A stretch of DNA of 64,000 nt, from positions 78,136,935 to 78,200,934 of the forward strand of contig NC_092809.1 in NCBI RefSeq assembly GCF_040954645.1, given 5' to 3'. Positions 39,990 through 52,753 of this stretch are shown here, piece by piece. Position 1 is the first letter of the stretch; the number at the start of each line of letters is the position of its first letter. Made by a program: the position numbers and the translations under genes. The DNA comes from Diabrotica undecimpunctata. Its lineage: Eukaryota > Arthropoda > Insecta > Coleoptera > Chrysomelidae. Under the pieces are notes generated by a model. The model was not told where the DNA came from and made no database searches. It saw nothing but the letters and a program-made list of their open reading frames with translations.

Positions 39990-41505
39990 GTCAAAAGTAT
40001 AATAATAATTTAAGATAATAAGTAAATATTCAGAGTTATGGTTATATCAGGAAACTTTGTTAGGAGTCGACAAATAAAATACATACATAAAACAATAACA
40101 ATATATTCAACAACAAAATTATGTCGCTGCTGAATGCAACACAAGTAATAAAAATACACCAACAACTATGAAATGGTGGTATACATATAAAAATAAGCAG
40201 AAATATAATTAGAAAATACCTTTACAAAGATATATAATACAATCATGCACAAATAAAGTTTTGGCGTATCTCGAGATATTACGGAAAAAAAATGAATAAA
40301 AATTATAACAAACACCAAAGATAACAAAAATTAATAAAATCTAAGTTTACAAAAATACAGAAAGGTTACAGAAATGAAAACATAAAGATTTAACCAAACC
40401 GCACTTGGAGTTATCTCGCACTACTATTGATTGATAAACAGACTTAAATGTTCATAATTATTACTTATTGAAATTTCTTACTAGCTGATGGAATTTGACT
40501 GCTGCATAAGTCACTGAAGTTAATACTATACTTGTATTAAACACTGAATTTAATTAACATTTAAGGTACTTTATAACTATATTTAATCTAATATAGTAGA
40601 TAAAAAAACTCAAATAAACAAATGTATACACACTTATAAAGAAAATGCACAGAGAACGGTACGATAATAGAGATACAGTAGGATCTAGTCCTTACGCCAG
40701 GACTGTCCCTCCAAAAGTAAAACTTTCTTGCAAAAATTTACCCAACTACAAAAAAAGGAAGAAGGGATATCTCCCACTCAAAAATCATAGGCCAGTTGTA
40801 TGTATTTCTGAGAAGGTAAAAAGTTCTAACATCGAGCATAACGGTACCCTTCCAGCTACAAACGTGATGAAATATAAAATCTCCTAGATTAGGTTTTTCC
40901 CGAAAAACATTACAACGGGCGTTCGACGACAATTACCGAATTTATGAAAAAGAACCCGGAAAAGGATTAGCCAAACCGGCGTCTTTAAATAAATACGTAG
41001 GTAGATTCTTCAGTCATATTTCGGTAGTTTCCCAATAAAAATTTCTGATCGTAAACACGACCATCAGCGTATCATCCACATGGGTAAAAGGAATTAAAAT
41101 TAATTTAATATATTAATTTAAAAAATGTTACAAAACTAATAATCGAAAAAAGAGAAAATTTGATAAAGTGATTTGAATAATATACTGTTACCATCGGAAC
41201 AAGTAGATAAATTTTGAACATCTTTAATAATTAAAATACAATTTTTGTTGTGGACTGCATCTTGTAGATTCCCCATGTAAGTCCATTTATCGTTTGTTTT
41301 GCTTTGAAAATTGTAGAAAGCACATATTTGGGCAATTATCTGAATTTTGATTTCGCAAACTAAGAAATTTTTTAATTTCGACCACTTGAAGGTTACTCCA
41401 GGGATTGCCATTCTTGCTTAAAATCATTCATTGTTCTCTACAGCTTGGACTTATCATAAATAAGTGATATAGTATAATGGTAGGGTAATATGTATAAATG
41501 GTATA
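39990..41505. other. 1.5 kb AT-rich stretch, no gene recognised
   Basis: Two small open frames (40645-40887 plus, 41136-41411 minus) show no motif I recognise. The minus frame of 91 codons has a more protein-like composition, but I cannot name it. Confidence 0.35.
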
Positions 41506-41507
41506 AA

Positions 41508-43801
41508 AGTGTATAATATACCAATTGACTTGCAGTATACCAGTATATGCCGTACATCGGAAAAAGTAGTGAGGAACCAGATAGACTACATGATGATCAA
41601 CGAAAGATACCGTAATGCTGTTAAAGCCGTGAAAGCATATCCTGGATCAAACGTGGCCTCAGATCACAATCCACTTATCGCCAAGATTACACTCACCCTT
41701 CAGAATATTAAAAAACATCAAAGAATCCCTACAATAGCCACAAGAACACTTAAAGAACCTAACGTAAAAGAATGCCTCCAACATGAACTGCATCTGAACT
41801 GCAGAAAATTGAACACAAACACCAATGATATTGATGAGTACCGGGATCGACTAAAACATTGTCTACTGGAACCCTGTAAAGAAATACTAAAGAGTTCCGC
41901 AAGGAGAAAAGAAGAATGGATGAATGAAGAGATACTCAATATCATGGAACATCGGAGACAATTTAAAAACAAAGACAACAATAAATACAGAGAGATAAAC
42001 CACGAGATTAGGAAGATGATAAAGCAGGAAAAAGAAAAAATACTTTGAAGAGAAATGCAAAGAAATTGAAGACCTTCAAAATAAATATGACCTGTTTAAC
42101 CTACACAAGAAAGTTAAAGAACTGGCAGGGCTAAAAAAACAAAATCTCACTGGTGCCCTTCTGAATAGACACGGGACTACTATAACACAGAGAGACGAGA
42201 AAGTACAAAGATGGGCAGAATATATCGACGAACTGTTTGATGATGAAAGAGGAGATCTGGAGCACATAGGTCAGAAGAAATAGGTCCATATATTACAAAA
42301 GAAGAAATATTACACGCATTAAAAACAATGAAGAGTGGAAAAAGCCCTGGACCTGACATGCTTCCTATAGAAATCCTAAAAACTCTAGATGAGAAGCTCA
42401 TTGATGTTTTAGTGACACTCTTGAACCAAATTTATAGTTTAGGCGTATTACCCAAAGAGTGGCTAACGTCGATTTTGATTTGTCTCCCCAAAAAGAAAAC
42501 CGCAAGAGAATGCAGCGATTACCGCACCATTAGCTTGATGTCTCATGTGCTAAAGTTACTACTAAAAGTGATCCATAACCAAATATATCACAAACATAGA
42601 CGTTAATGATACACAATTTGGTTTTTGCAAAGGCTTAGGAAAGCGTGAAGCTCTTTTTTTACTTAATATACTGATACAAAGATGCCTGGACGTCAATCAA
42701 GATATATACGCATGTTTTATTGACTAGAATAAAGCATCCATAAAGTACGACATTAAAAATTAATGAATGTCCTGAAATCAAAGTAGTTTGACTACAACGA
42801 CCTCAGGATCATATGAAATTTATACTATAAACAGCGAGCAAAAGTACGTGTTAACGAACAGCTGTCAGAAGAAATTGAAATTGGACGTGGAGCGAGACAG
42901 GGATGAGTGTTTTCATCAATTCCTTTTAATGCCTACTCCGAAGAGATCCTGAAAAAAGCTTTTGAGGGTGAAACAGCTGGAATAAAGGTAAATGAAGTTC
43001 CCATTAACAACATTAGATATGCGGACGACACTATGATCTTAGCCGAAAATATTGAAGATCTTCAGAGACTGGTGGCCAGAATAGCGGAGTATGAAAAAGA
43101 GTACATCCTAACAATGAACGTCAAGAAGACGAAATTTATGAGAATATCGAAAACTCAAAGAAATAACGAGAATCTTCTAATAATCGGAACCAACGTCGAA
43201 CAAGTGGACAAATATGCATATCTGGGAACAATGATTAACTTCACATATGATTACATTCAGGAGATCAAAATCAGAATAGAAAAGGCTAGAGCAAATTTCA
43301 ACAAAATGAGAAGAATACTATGTACAAGGGATTTAAAATTGGAACTAAGAGTTAGGATGGCGAGGTGCTATGTTTTTTCGACTTTGTTTTATGGAATGGA
43401 ATCTTGGACCTTGAATGCGACATCAATGAAAAAACTGGAATCATTCGAGCTGTGGGTGTATAGAAGAATTCTGAAAATATCGTAGACAGAATACATCACA
43501 AACAAAGAGGTTCTGAGAAGGATGAATAAAGAAATATTAATTTTAAATACAATTAAAACAAGAAAATTGGAATATCTCGGACATATTACACGAGAAATAC
43601 ACCTTGCTTCAACTGATTATGCAGGAAAAGACCCAAGGAAAAAGAAGCATAAGGAGGCGGAGAATGTCATGGTTGCGCAACCTGAGAGAGTCGTACGGAT
43701 GTACATCAAATGAACTTTTCAGAGCAGCCGTCTCAAAAGTCCGAATAGCTATGATGATTGCCGACCTCCACCGCGGAGATGCCACTTGAAGAAGAAGAAG
43801 A
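41508..43801 (+). pseudogene. LINE with endonuclease end, reverse transcriptase and 3' tail
   Basis: 5' truncated inside the AP-endonuclease domain: NQIDYMMINERYR and NVASDHNPLIAKI (the SDHN catalytic box, 41640-41690). Then a linker, KTMKSGKSPGPDMLPIEILK (42330), SLGVLPKEWLTSILICLPKK (42450), IRYADDTMILAENIEDLQRL (YADD, 43015-43070), MNVKKTKFMRIS, KYAYLGTMINF, ESWTLNATSMKKLESFELW.YRRILKI and RRRMSWLRNL (43640). It ends with a hairpin (CTCC/GGAG at 43766-43778) and GAAGAAGAAG. Frame breaks at about 42045, 42280, 42606, 42720, 43485 and 43520. It is one of the most complete LINE copies in the window. Confidence 0.9.
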
Positions 43802-44070
43802 TATCCGGTTTATAACAGACATCTTCCTGAAAATAAATTAAAATCTCAACAAACAAGTAATTTGGCTTTAGTTCAACCCATCGAGTTAGAATCTATGGAG
43901 AGGACATCACGTGACTAAAAACGACCTCGCTTCGGCCATATCGTTAAGATTGTTTTGACACTTTTGACAGATCGTATATATGTTTGGTTACGTTTGTTGT
44001 TTTTCGAATATTTTTAGTTTTATAATACTTTTATAGAAACTGTAATAATATATTCTGATAGTGCATAATA

Positions 44071-44283
44071 ATGGTTTCTTGTTCTCAACGTAGTTGCAGT
44101 AGCAGAAGCAATGTTAATAAAAAATCTTCAGGAATAACGTTCTACAGGTTAGCATACAAATATGTAAACAAAGTAATGGCCCGTACTTCAGAGAATAAAT
44201 TAATAGTATTTGACTGTATTAATTTATCTTTATGTATAATATATCGTGTTTTTAGTGTTTACCGCGGGATAAATAAATCATAG
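44071..44283 (+). pseudogene. THAP exon-1 fragment of a P-like transposase
   Basis: From ATG 44071: MVSCSQRSC (C-x4-C) and SSGITFYRL, the start of a THAP domain. A GT splice-donor-like site follows in TTCTACAG|GTTAGC. Beyond it the open frame is not THAP-like and probably reads through an intron. No transposase catalytic part is nearby. Confidence 0.55.
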
Positions 44284-44429
44284 TTTATTAAAAATGTATT
44301 GTACTTTTTTAGATTATGATTAAATCTTCTTAATAACTAGTCATATTTTTATAGTAGTTTTAATATTATTGAGTCCGGCCATGATCCTACCGCCATATTG
44401 TTATCATCGTTAGCCACGCCTACCTACGC

Positions 44430-45182
44430 CGTTTTTAATACACACGTCACACACACACACACACAATCACGCTAAGCGATCAACCCAACCTCTAGGAACA
44501 TGTGTATACCATACTAAGCATGGGATCCACATGTCCGAAGATCAAACCGGTCAAACTTCGCTAGTCGAAGTGGTACCTATCTGACCCCCAGGTTTTTCCA
44601 CCACCCCTCCTCATCGTGTGACATACGTGAGGAGGCTTATGATCTTGAAAGTTACTAGAGTTGCCTTGGGTAATGAGACAACTCCCGTTTTTAATTATTG
44701 GGGTTATGCCACCTAACTGTAGGGGTAGCCACATCTAGGCTTTTCTCCCTAATTACTTTACTGACTCTATAGATTTTACTCTAACTGCACTTCGGGACTT
44801 GAGTCCCTAAAACAAAAAGAAAAAGTAGCGTGTGTTCCGTCCATGGAGTCGACAGCCTGAGCTGTCGACGTCATGTTCGGAAAGAGTGTGTGCTCGATCA
44901 CTCAGCCGCCGATTTGGCAAAAATAAATTTTGTTCTCCTCGCCGGCTGGGTGTCCGATGTGTGTCCGACCACTGAGCCCATGCTTGCCGCACATGACCTC
45001 AGTGCTCGGGTGTCGCGAGAGGATCAGTATCACTTGATCCGCCTTAAGGGCCTAATCCGCATCAGCGGTATATAGAAGGCCTAAGGGGTCTTCTATATGG
45101 AGAAATAAATGTGAATTTACGTTAAAACGTTTAGTGACAAACATTGACTTTAAAATAACAGAATTTAAAAGAAAAACAACCG
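44430..45182. other. GC-richer stretch with palindromes
   Basis: Starts with a short CA repeat (about 44448-44464). The GC content is clearly above the rest of the window. Contains hairpins GTCGACAG/CTGTCGAC (44848-44869) and ATATAGAAG/CTTCTATAT (45070-45098). No open frame is convincing. It could be an untranslated region of an unrecognised element next to the Jockey LINE. Confidence 0.45.
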
Positions 45183-46862
45183 TTTTTTTTTTATTATGGG
45201 GGTCTTCCTTGGCGATGGGACTATGATATGCCGGCACAATTCTTACCCTTTTATCTTACACTAAAAACTTACACTAATGTGTGGGTGGGTTGGGGTGTGC
45301 ATTGCAGGGTGTATACGGCCTCCACACCCCGGTGTATAGTCTCCTTATCTAAGTGCCTTGGCACCTGTATACTCTCGCCAGAGTCGTAAAAGAGAAGGAT
45401 TTTTTTGGTTGGTTGTTTTTCTGATGACTGCATTCGTTTATTTAGACGTCCTTGCGACCATCTCATTCTTCATTTATTCGTTTGGGACCCTATATCCGGC
45501 TATTTGCTGTTTAGGTCTTCTGTGTACCGTCCTGGTGTTTGCGTTGTAGTTAGTCAGCTCTCTTAACATGCTACTTGGGTGGGTGTTTAGTCCGTTGAAA
45601 AGTTCGTATGCCTTTTTGTCCATGGTGTGAAGAATCCTTGTTTGTCCTGAGTCTCTGTATAAATTTCTCAGAGGTACATATCTTGGTAGATTCAGGGCGT
45701 CTCTTATTAATTGGTTTTGCGCTGTTTGTATTTTCTTCCTGTTAGTTTTACAGGTGTGTCCCCACGCAGCGGAGGCATACGAGAGGACTGGTAGGATAAT
45801 GCTATTCGCCATCCTGATTTTGGTTTTGAACCTTAACTTGCTTCTTCTACCAATAAGCGATGAGAGCTGACTTTTCAGCGCTTTGGCTCTATACATTTGC
45901 TGATTAATATGCTGCGTAAAAGTGAGTTTTTTGTCTAATAACACTCCTAGGTATTTGGCCTCGATTGTCCATTATACTGGGGTGTTTCCAATCGTTAATT
46001 CTTGGTTCGATACACTTTTTCTGTGACTAAACATTACAGCCTGTGTTTTGTCTGGGTTTATGGCTATTTTCCATTTGGTGCACCATCTTTCGAATCTGTT
46101 AAGTGCTCTCTGCAGATGATTAGCTGCATGATTTGGATTTCTCCAGCTAACAGCTATTGCCGTGTCGTCAGCGTAAAGACTCAACAGGGATCCTGGTTCT
46201 TTTGGCGTGTCGGCCGTATAGATGGTGTACAGGTAAGGCGACAAAACAGCTTCCTGAGGCACACCCGCCTCCAGGGTCCCGACCTCGGACAGGGTTGCCC
46301 CTGTCCGAACTCTGAACCTTCTGTTGGCTAAGTATGATCCAAGGAGGCATGTCATCACCTCGCTGTATCCCATGGTGTTCATTTTATATATGAGTCCATC
46401 ATGCCAGACCCTGTCAAATGCTTTACTGACGTCCAGAAATGCTGTTGCCGTGTACATTTTTTCGTTATATCCTTTAGTTGCGAATTCGGTGAAACGTAGA
46501 ACTTGTAGTTCGCATGAATGTTCGCTTCTGAATCCAAATTGCGCTTCTGGTATGGTGCCTAGTGCTTCCGATTCTTCGTTTAGTCTTTTCAATATAACTC
46601 TTTCCGCTATCTTGCTTATTGAAGATAATAAGCTGATAGGTCTATAATTTTGCGGAAAAGTGCCATCTTTCCCTGGTTTTTTGATCATGATTATTTGTGC
46701 CTCCTTCCATCTGTCTGGAAAATATCTTAGTTTGAGCATGTTGTTTACTATGTTCGTTATGTAGACAATAGCTTTGTTGGGTAGGTTTTTTAGTGCCCTG
46801 TTTAATACACACGTTAATATGCTCATAGCTTCTTTATAGATTATAACTCGATGGTTCAACCT
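45183..46862 (-). pseudogene. Jockey-type LINE, 5' truncated
   Basis: Minus-strand frame 46859-45972 is an RT: RWKEAQIIMIKKPGKDGT, NYRPISLLSSISKIAERVIL, QFGFRSEHSCELQVLR, AFLDVSKAFDRVWHDGL, GVPQEAVLSPYLYTIY and LSLYADDTAIAV (YADD), ending in the block NPDKTQAVMF. A break near 45960 is followed by the thumb/C-terminal frame 45944-45474 (LDKKLTFTQHINQ, YASAAWGHTCKTN, YVPLRNLYRDSG). A 3' UTR ends in AATAAAAAAAAA at 45183-45195, a polyadenylation signal fused to a poly(A) tail. The mutation GVPQ-EAV (usually GVPQGSV) and the single break show modest age. Confidence 0.88.
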
Positions 46863-49118
46863 TTTAACTCTAATCTTTCATTTTGAACAAGACATATATT
46901 ACTACCGTTGCGTAGCATATTTGTTTAGCTCATTGCATAGTCTTTCTGTTCATATTTTAATTATTTATAAAAGTGTAATATAATTATTCTATTTTTCAAT
47001 TTACCCGCAAATCTCGCTAGTATATATCTTAATCAAAACTGTAATAAGAATTTTGAAAAAACAGTTTCAAGGAACTAATTAAATGACTGGTAATTTTATA
47101 AAAATCGAAACAACCTTGATATCAGAGTCATCATTTAACATGTGTTGCTATTCATGTTCATACTATCGCATGCGATATAAGTAGTATTTTCGTAGATATT
47201 CATTGTTTCTCATTGTTGGTGGGCAGTGTTGTAGGGTACTTTTAATTAAAATTGTTATGGTAAGTAACAATACTCATATAGCCGAAACGTATTAATTTTT
47301 GGTTTCCTGTAGAAAAACTAATTATTTAATCGTTATTAATTGATGTTCAAAGATCAAACATAATCGTTGTTATATAATAAGATACATTAAAAACGTTTTT
47401 TTTTGTTTATGTATTACGAGAGTCATTATTTTTTTATTTGTCTTAAATGTATGAATTATAATTATAAAACACAAATACAAACAAATAGAGGGTAGGTAGT
47501 AGCTGTTAAGGTTGTCAAAACGCTCTAACCCCCAGAATCCATTTTTTTTTATTTTTTTACCTTCTATGTGATTAAAAAATAAGACTCAGCACAATCTTAG
47601 CCCGCCACCAACTTCCCCTCCCCCTTCATCAAAAAATCTAATAATTGCATTTTTTTTTTCGAAAAAAGTTTTCGAAATTTTTTCTTGGAGATGTCCGCAG
47701 CTTTATTTTTTTAGTGGTATTTTATCAAAAATATACCTTCAAAACTCGCAAAACTCTTTTTTAGGTTTTTTTCCCATTTTATAGTCTTTTTTATAGGTTA
47801 TATATAATTTGACGTGACTGAGTCCTTTAGGATATTCAACAATTGGGTGAAACACCTTTACACTCCAAAAAAAAAACAGGAGTTTTTGTGGACTTAATCA
47901 TATTTTTTTGAGATCGATACAACCTGAATCATTGAGTCTCCAATTCATATTCAAAAAATATAATGAAAAAGAATATTTTCAGGCCTCAAAGAAACCCGGC
48001 TTTCAAGTGTTTTTGGAGATTTTACTGTATTTTTCCATCTTTTATCACCTGTAAACCTTGTGATTAACCTTTATAACATAAAAAATATTAATAACCTAGC
48101 AAAAACGTGCAAAACTCTTAAAAGCCTTAAAAAATAATTATTTTTTGGGGTTGTAAAGGTGTTTTCCCCAATTTTTCAATGCCCTTTTCAATGCCTCAAA
48201 TTATGTCTAGCCTATAAAAAAACCTTGATTTGATTTATATTGAAGTTTATAAAATGGGGAAAATTCCCACAAACTTTTCCAGAAAAAACTTCGTGTGGAA
48301 AACATCAATAAATTGGTTTTTCTTTCTATAAAAATCTTCGAAATACAAATTCCATTAAAAAGATTTGCAGTTCAGCTTTCTTTGAAGATGTATTTGGTAT
48401 ATTAGCGAGCTGTCAGGAATGATGCAGCAACTATTTGGCTTCACGGTTGGGATCAGTGAGTTTTCAGACGAATTTTCAAGAATACTTAAATTTTATTTAC
48501 AGCCACAGCGTCTTTGGGTATTTTTAAATGTAGTTACCTTGTTTGTCAAGGCATTTATTGTATCGTGTAATCAGTTTTTCGATGGTAGTTTAGTTTCAAA
48601 ACATATACTATGTTTATAGATCTATTTAATTATCGGATTCCAAGAAAAAAAAACGGAAAAAAAATAATATACATGTACAAACATTAAATAAACATAATTT
48701 ATTAAAACAAACCATAATACTTAAACAAATATACCCAGATTGATTAGCTATATTGCCTTTTTTCTCTGTTGTAATTCTGCAAACTTGTCAATTAGTTTAT
48801 CATCATTAATAGAATTATTTAATATCTATTTTTCTATATAAAGTGATAACTATTTGATTTTTTTTGGCCTAAAGTGGATCTTAATTTTTATTATTCTGGC
48901 CATTACTGAGAAGGATCCGCTTGTATTGCTTATTGGAAGGATTAAATAAATTCTAAGAGTTGTGTTTAAATTGGGAATATCGGAATAATATTATTATTTT
49001 CCTGAATAAATGACCACATGGATACAGGCGAAATAATATTTCCTTTGTAAAAATTATAATAGTTCATTTTTCAGTTCTGCTAGGTGTAAATCTTGTTCAT
49101 AACATTTTAATTCCTCGA
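46863..49118. other. 2.3 kb AT-rich stretch, no gene recognised
   Basis: A donor-like ATGGTAAGT at 47256-47264 and long T-runs are present, but no coding block. A CACCTTTACAC-type block near 47858 and its approximate reverse complement near 48157 hint at an imperfect large inverted repeat. Confidence 0.35.
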
Positions 49119-49122
49119 TTAA

Positions 49123-51208
49123 TCCGGCGTCACCCAGGTGGGGTCTAATGGTACCACCAACACACTTAGAACTAGAACTAGCATAATTCTATGGTTAATA
49201 GACGGATGTTTTATTGGTTGCCTATAGCTTCCTAAAACATGTTGCCGTTGGGCATTTTTAACCAATTTCAGTTATAGGTTGATCGTCAAAGTGAGTACAG
49301 TGTTCTGCAATCCGATTAGACCCCACCTGGGTGACGAAGAGACACAATTTTAATTCGCAAGGTAACTAAGACAATTTTAATTCATGGCGTTATTTTTTGT
49401 ACTTATAAACTTTTTCTCTAAAATGAATTACGAAAAAGGACAAGCCAAACTATTGGCACTTTGGCAGGAACTCGAAGATGATGATTACGAAATTATGGAC
49501 TCCGACGATGAAAACGAAATTGATCGCATAAGTAATCAGTCTGATGGTGAACAAAATATAGAAATTGAGGAACTAGAAGTATTGGAATCTGAAAATAAGC
49601 GAAAAGAAGATAAAAAATATCCTTATTATTTAGGTAGGGTATCCAAAACAAAATGGAGAAAACACCATAGTAATAAAGCAGTTAGAACGAGGGTAGAAAA
49701 CATAATTTCGAACTTACCAGGATCCAAACCATGTGCTAAAAACGCTAAGACTCTTTTAGATTGCTGGCTTCTTTTTTTATGAAGAAATGATTGAAGGTAT
49801 CACGATCTGCACCAATGTATTGATAGATAAAAAAGCGTTAGCCTACAAAGATAAAGCATATTGTAGCAGGACCAATATTGTTGAAATAAAGGCATTATTT
49901 GGCCTCCTCTACCTAGAGCGTGTATATAGAAATGGTCATCGTAATCTAAAAGACCTTTGGCCAACAAATGGTACAGGAATCGATATATTTCGTTCAGTGA
50001 TGGCACTCAATAGATTTACGTTTTTATTGCAGTGCTTACGTTTCGAGAATGTAGACAATCGACAAGAAAGGCAACAGTCTGATAAGTTGGCTCCTATTAG
50101 GGCAGTTTTTGAAAAATTTTGTCGCAAATTGTCAACATGCTTCCTTACCAGGACAGTACTTGACTATTGACGAGAAGTTAGTCTTTTCGTGGGCGTTGCT
50201 CATTCCGGCAGTATGTTTCGAACAAGCCCGCGAAATACGGAATAAAAATTCAGGCCCTAGTAGACTACCGTACTTTTTATGTTTTTAATATGGAAACTTA
50301 TGCAGGGACCCAGCCAGATGGGCCGTACCAAATAAGCAATAAACCTATTGATATTGTCCAAAGACGGATAGCACCAATTTCTGGTAAAAATCGAAATATC
50401 ACTTTCGATAATTGGTATACCTCTTACGAACTTGTGAAAATTTTGCGTGAACGACATAGTTTAACTTTAGTAGGAACTCTGAGAAAAAACCCGGGCGAGA
50501 GATTCCCCAGAATTTATACAGATCAAGAACAGACAACTACAGTCATCGGTATTTGGATTTCAGGAACATATAACTATGGTATCCTTTGTACCAAAAAAAG
50601 GGGAAAACGTGATTTTATTATCATCACTTCATCACGATGATGAAATAGATAAATCTACCGGCGAGAAACTTTTACCAGAAATAATAAGTTTCTATAACTT
50701 TACAAAAGTAGGGGTTGATACGGTGGATGAGTTGACAGGAAGTTACAGTGTAGCTCGTAATTGTAGAAGGTGGCCACTAAAAATATTTTTTTCACCAATG
50801 GACACAGCTTGAATCAACAGCCAGGTAATTTACAGAACAAACACTAGTGACTATTCAAAGAAACGTCGTATATTCCTGGAAAATCTGGGATTAGCATTAG
50901 TTACTTAAGTAAATTAGTTAGCAAAATTCTTTTATTTTAAATGATTATCTTTTGTTTGTAAATTTTTTATGTATCTTGTGTTTTTTGTTTGTAGGAATTT
51001 TATTATTTTGTAAATTTTACCTAATACGCGGTCAAATTTAATCCAGTGGTAAAAACTGCTGTTATTTATGAAAACTTATAGTCATATAAGAAAAAAAATA
51101 AATTCGTGTTCGGAATGTTTGTTAAGTTTTTCCAAATAATTTTAAATGGGGTCAGTAATAGCCCACTTCGGTTATTATACACACATTTTTCACCAGGGTG
51201 ACGCCGGG
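49123..51208 (+). mobile_element. piggyBac-family element with TTAA target sites
   Basis: Ends TCCGGCGTCACCCAGGTG (left) and CACCAGGGTGACGCCGGG (right) are inverted repeats and sit exactly between TTAA at 49119-49122 and 51209-51212. A 22-bp block at 49128-49149 is repeated in perfect inverse at 49315-49336, a subterminal repeat. It encodes a broken piggyBac transposase. Confidence 0.92.
49384..50910 (+). pseudogene. piggyBac transposase, broken
   Basis: An acidic N-terminus (QELEDDDYEIMDSDDENEIDRI) is typical of piggyBac-derived proteins. Then a stop at 49780, IEIKALFGLLYLERVYRNGHRN (49888), LWPTNGTGIDIFRSVMALNRF (49955), LRFENVDNRQERQQSDKLAPIR (50038), a decayed catalytic part, ISFYNFTKVGVDTVDELTGSYSVAR (50680-50755) and a tail KKRRIFLENLGLALV ending at 50907. 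Family knowledge: DDD transposase acting at TTAA. Frame breaks at about 49780, 50150, 50280, 50580 and 50810. The Cys-rich C-terminal finger is absent. Confidence 0.88.
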
Positions 51209-51279
51209 TTAAAGAGTCACTGACATCACTATCATGAGAAATTATTTTGAATTTATTGTTAATAGTTTTATCTTCATCA

Positions 51280-52398
51280 GATATTTTTTAATATAATTAA
51301 AGAATCGCATACAACAAAAAAAATATATTAACTTTAAAATGTTCTGTGTCAGTGAATTTTCTGCAGTTTGTTTAAAATCTATCAATGAATCATATATTAA
51401 AACTGCTGTATTTAGGGATTCATCTCTTTGTTAAAGATTTTTGTTTGAAGCAATTATTCTAAAATTTTTTTCCACATAGCAAATAACAATACGTACTTAA
51501 ATGTGTTAAGTTTTTTTATGCAAATTATGAAATTTCTCCATAATTTTCCTGATGCCACAAATAGGTTTAATACGCAAGAGTGTTTGCTCTTATAAATTTT
51601 TTTTAATGCAATTAACCTATGTGCAGAACTTGAAAAGATACGTACAATTCCTGAACACTATTGAAAAAGTGGTCATTTCCATACAAATTTCGATAACAGC
51701 GTTTCCAATTCAATTTAATGAATGGGCGGAAAAATTTGTTGTTTTATTCTGGATTGAAGTTCCTTATATTTACCTGACATTAAACGTATTATCACAACTC
51801 TGTCCCTGACAGTTAGTGATGTCTAAATCTAAATTATTTAAAAGTTCTAAAATAATTTTCTCTAAGCTTTCACCAGTATAAAAAAATATAGGAAAAAATC
51901 CCAAAAATCTTTCTTTCCTCTAGACTAGAGCGTAAAATTTGGCTTCCTCTATTTCATTCACTATTGTGAGTTGTAAATCTGTCGATATAATAGAAATAAA
52001 TTAATCACATATCGTAAACGAAAAATAGTTTATAGTACTACTGGTACCGCATTTTGAATGTTTTTTCCTGTATTCCCACATAAAAGAAATAAAGAAATAA
52101 ATTTGATTGTCGCTACCACCTCCCTCGAATATTTGTTTTTCATTTATAATTTGTTTTTCCAATTCAGTGTCAATGCGTCCGGTAATTTTAGATCTTGTTA
52201 CATAAATTAAAATAGAATTAATGTGGTCACTGGAGTTTTTATCCTCTGACATTTTTTATGTACATTTTTACAATCATTCATCTTTTCTCATTACAATTAT
52301 TTGCGTTTTTTTATTAAAAAAATTAATATTATTTTCGGGCCCCAAAATTTACCACCCCAGGCACGTGCCTAGGTTGCCTAGACCTTAGGCCGCCTCTG
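51280..52398 (-). pseudogene. hAT-type transposase remnant (ZMYM1-like)
   Basis: Minus strand from 52250: SKITGRIDTELEKQI, TSSTINYFSFTICD, then FLGFFP and FYTGESLEKIILELLNNLDLD (51870-51810), CQGQSCDNTFNV, AHSLN.IGNAVIEICMEMTTFS and TAVLIYDSLIDF (51400). These match in order the DUF4371/hAT blocks of ZMYM1-like transposases. The 5' terminus reads CAGAGGCGGC on the minus strand (52389-52398), a hAT-style end. Stops and frameshifts are frequent and the 3' terminus was not found. Confidence 0.7.
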
Positions 52399-52753
52399 CG
52401 GCAAACGACTAAACCAGGATAACACTGCATCTCTGAGCTCTTTGTCGTTTCCAAACTCCTTTCCATCCATAAATTTCTTCAGTTTCGAGAACAGATGATA
52501 ATCTGAAGGCGTCAGGTCTGGGATGAGTGGAAGGTACTCAAAAATTTCCCATTGTAGACATTGAAGTTATCGTTAAAATCTTTAGTCTTTGAAGAGTTTC
52601 GCAATAGGCTTCTGAATTTATTGTTCCTGTCCTAGACATAAACTCTATGTGAGTTAAACCCTTACATTTAAAAATATAATTACACTGCGTTTCACTGCCA
52701 CCATCCTTTCTTAACCGTATCGTAGGTATTATACTAGTAAGTTTCGTATACAC
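52399..52753 (-). pseudogene. mariner transposase fragment
   Basis: Minus strand: IFKCKGLTHIEFMSRTGTIN, SEAYCETLQRLK, then a deletion, and EYLPLIPDLTPSDYHLFSKLKKFM, DGKEFGNDKELRDAV. This is the DD34D third-aspartate block (PDL.PSDYHLF) of a mariner subfamily different from the one at 1440-2000. The sequence ends abruptly at the hAT terminus, consistent with hAT insertion into the mariner. Confidence 0.75.

Noticed and set aside
40645..40887. 80-codon plus-strand frame
   Set aside because: No motif, no neighbour and no codon pattern suggesting a gene.
41136..41411. 91-codon minus-strand frame
   Set aside because: Composition is plausible for protein, but I recognise no domain and it sits alone in AT-rich DNA; left as unannotated.
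47256..47264. First exon of a host gene ending at ATG|GTAAGT
   Set aside because: Donor-like sequence only; no second exon or conserved protein could be found.
49123..49336. A separate small MITE at the left end of piggyBac
   Set aside because: The inner copy is not flanked by TTAA, so it is treated as a subterminal repeat of the same element.
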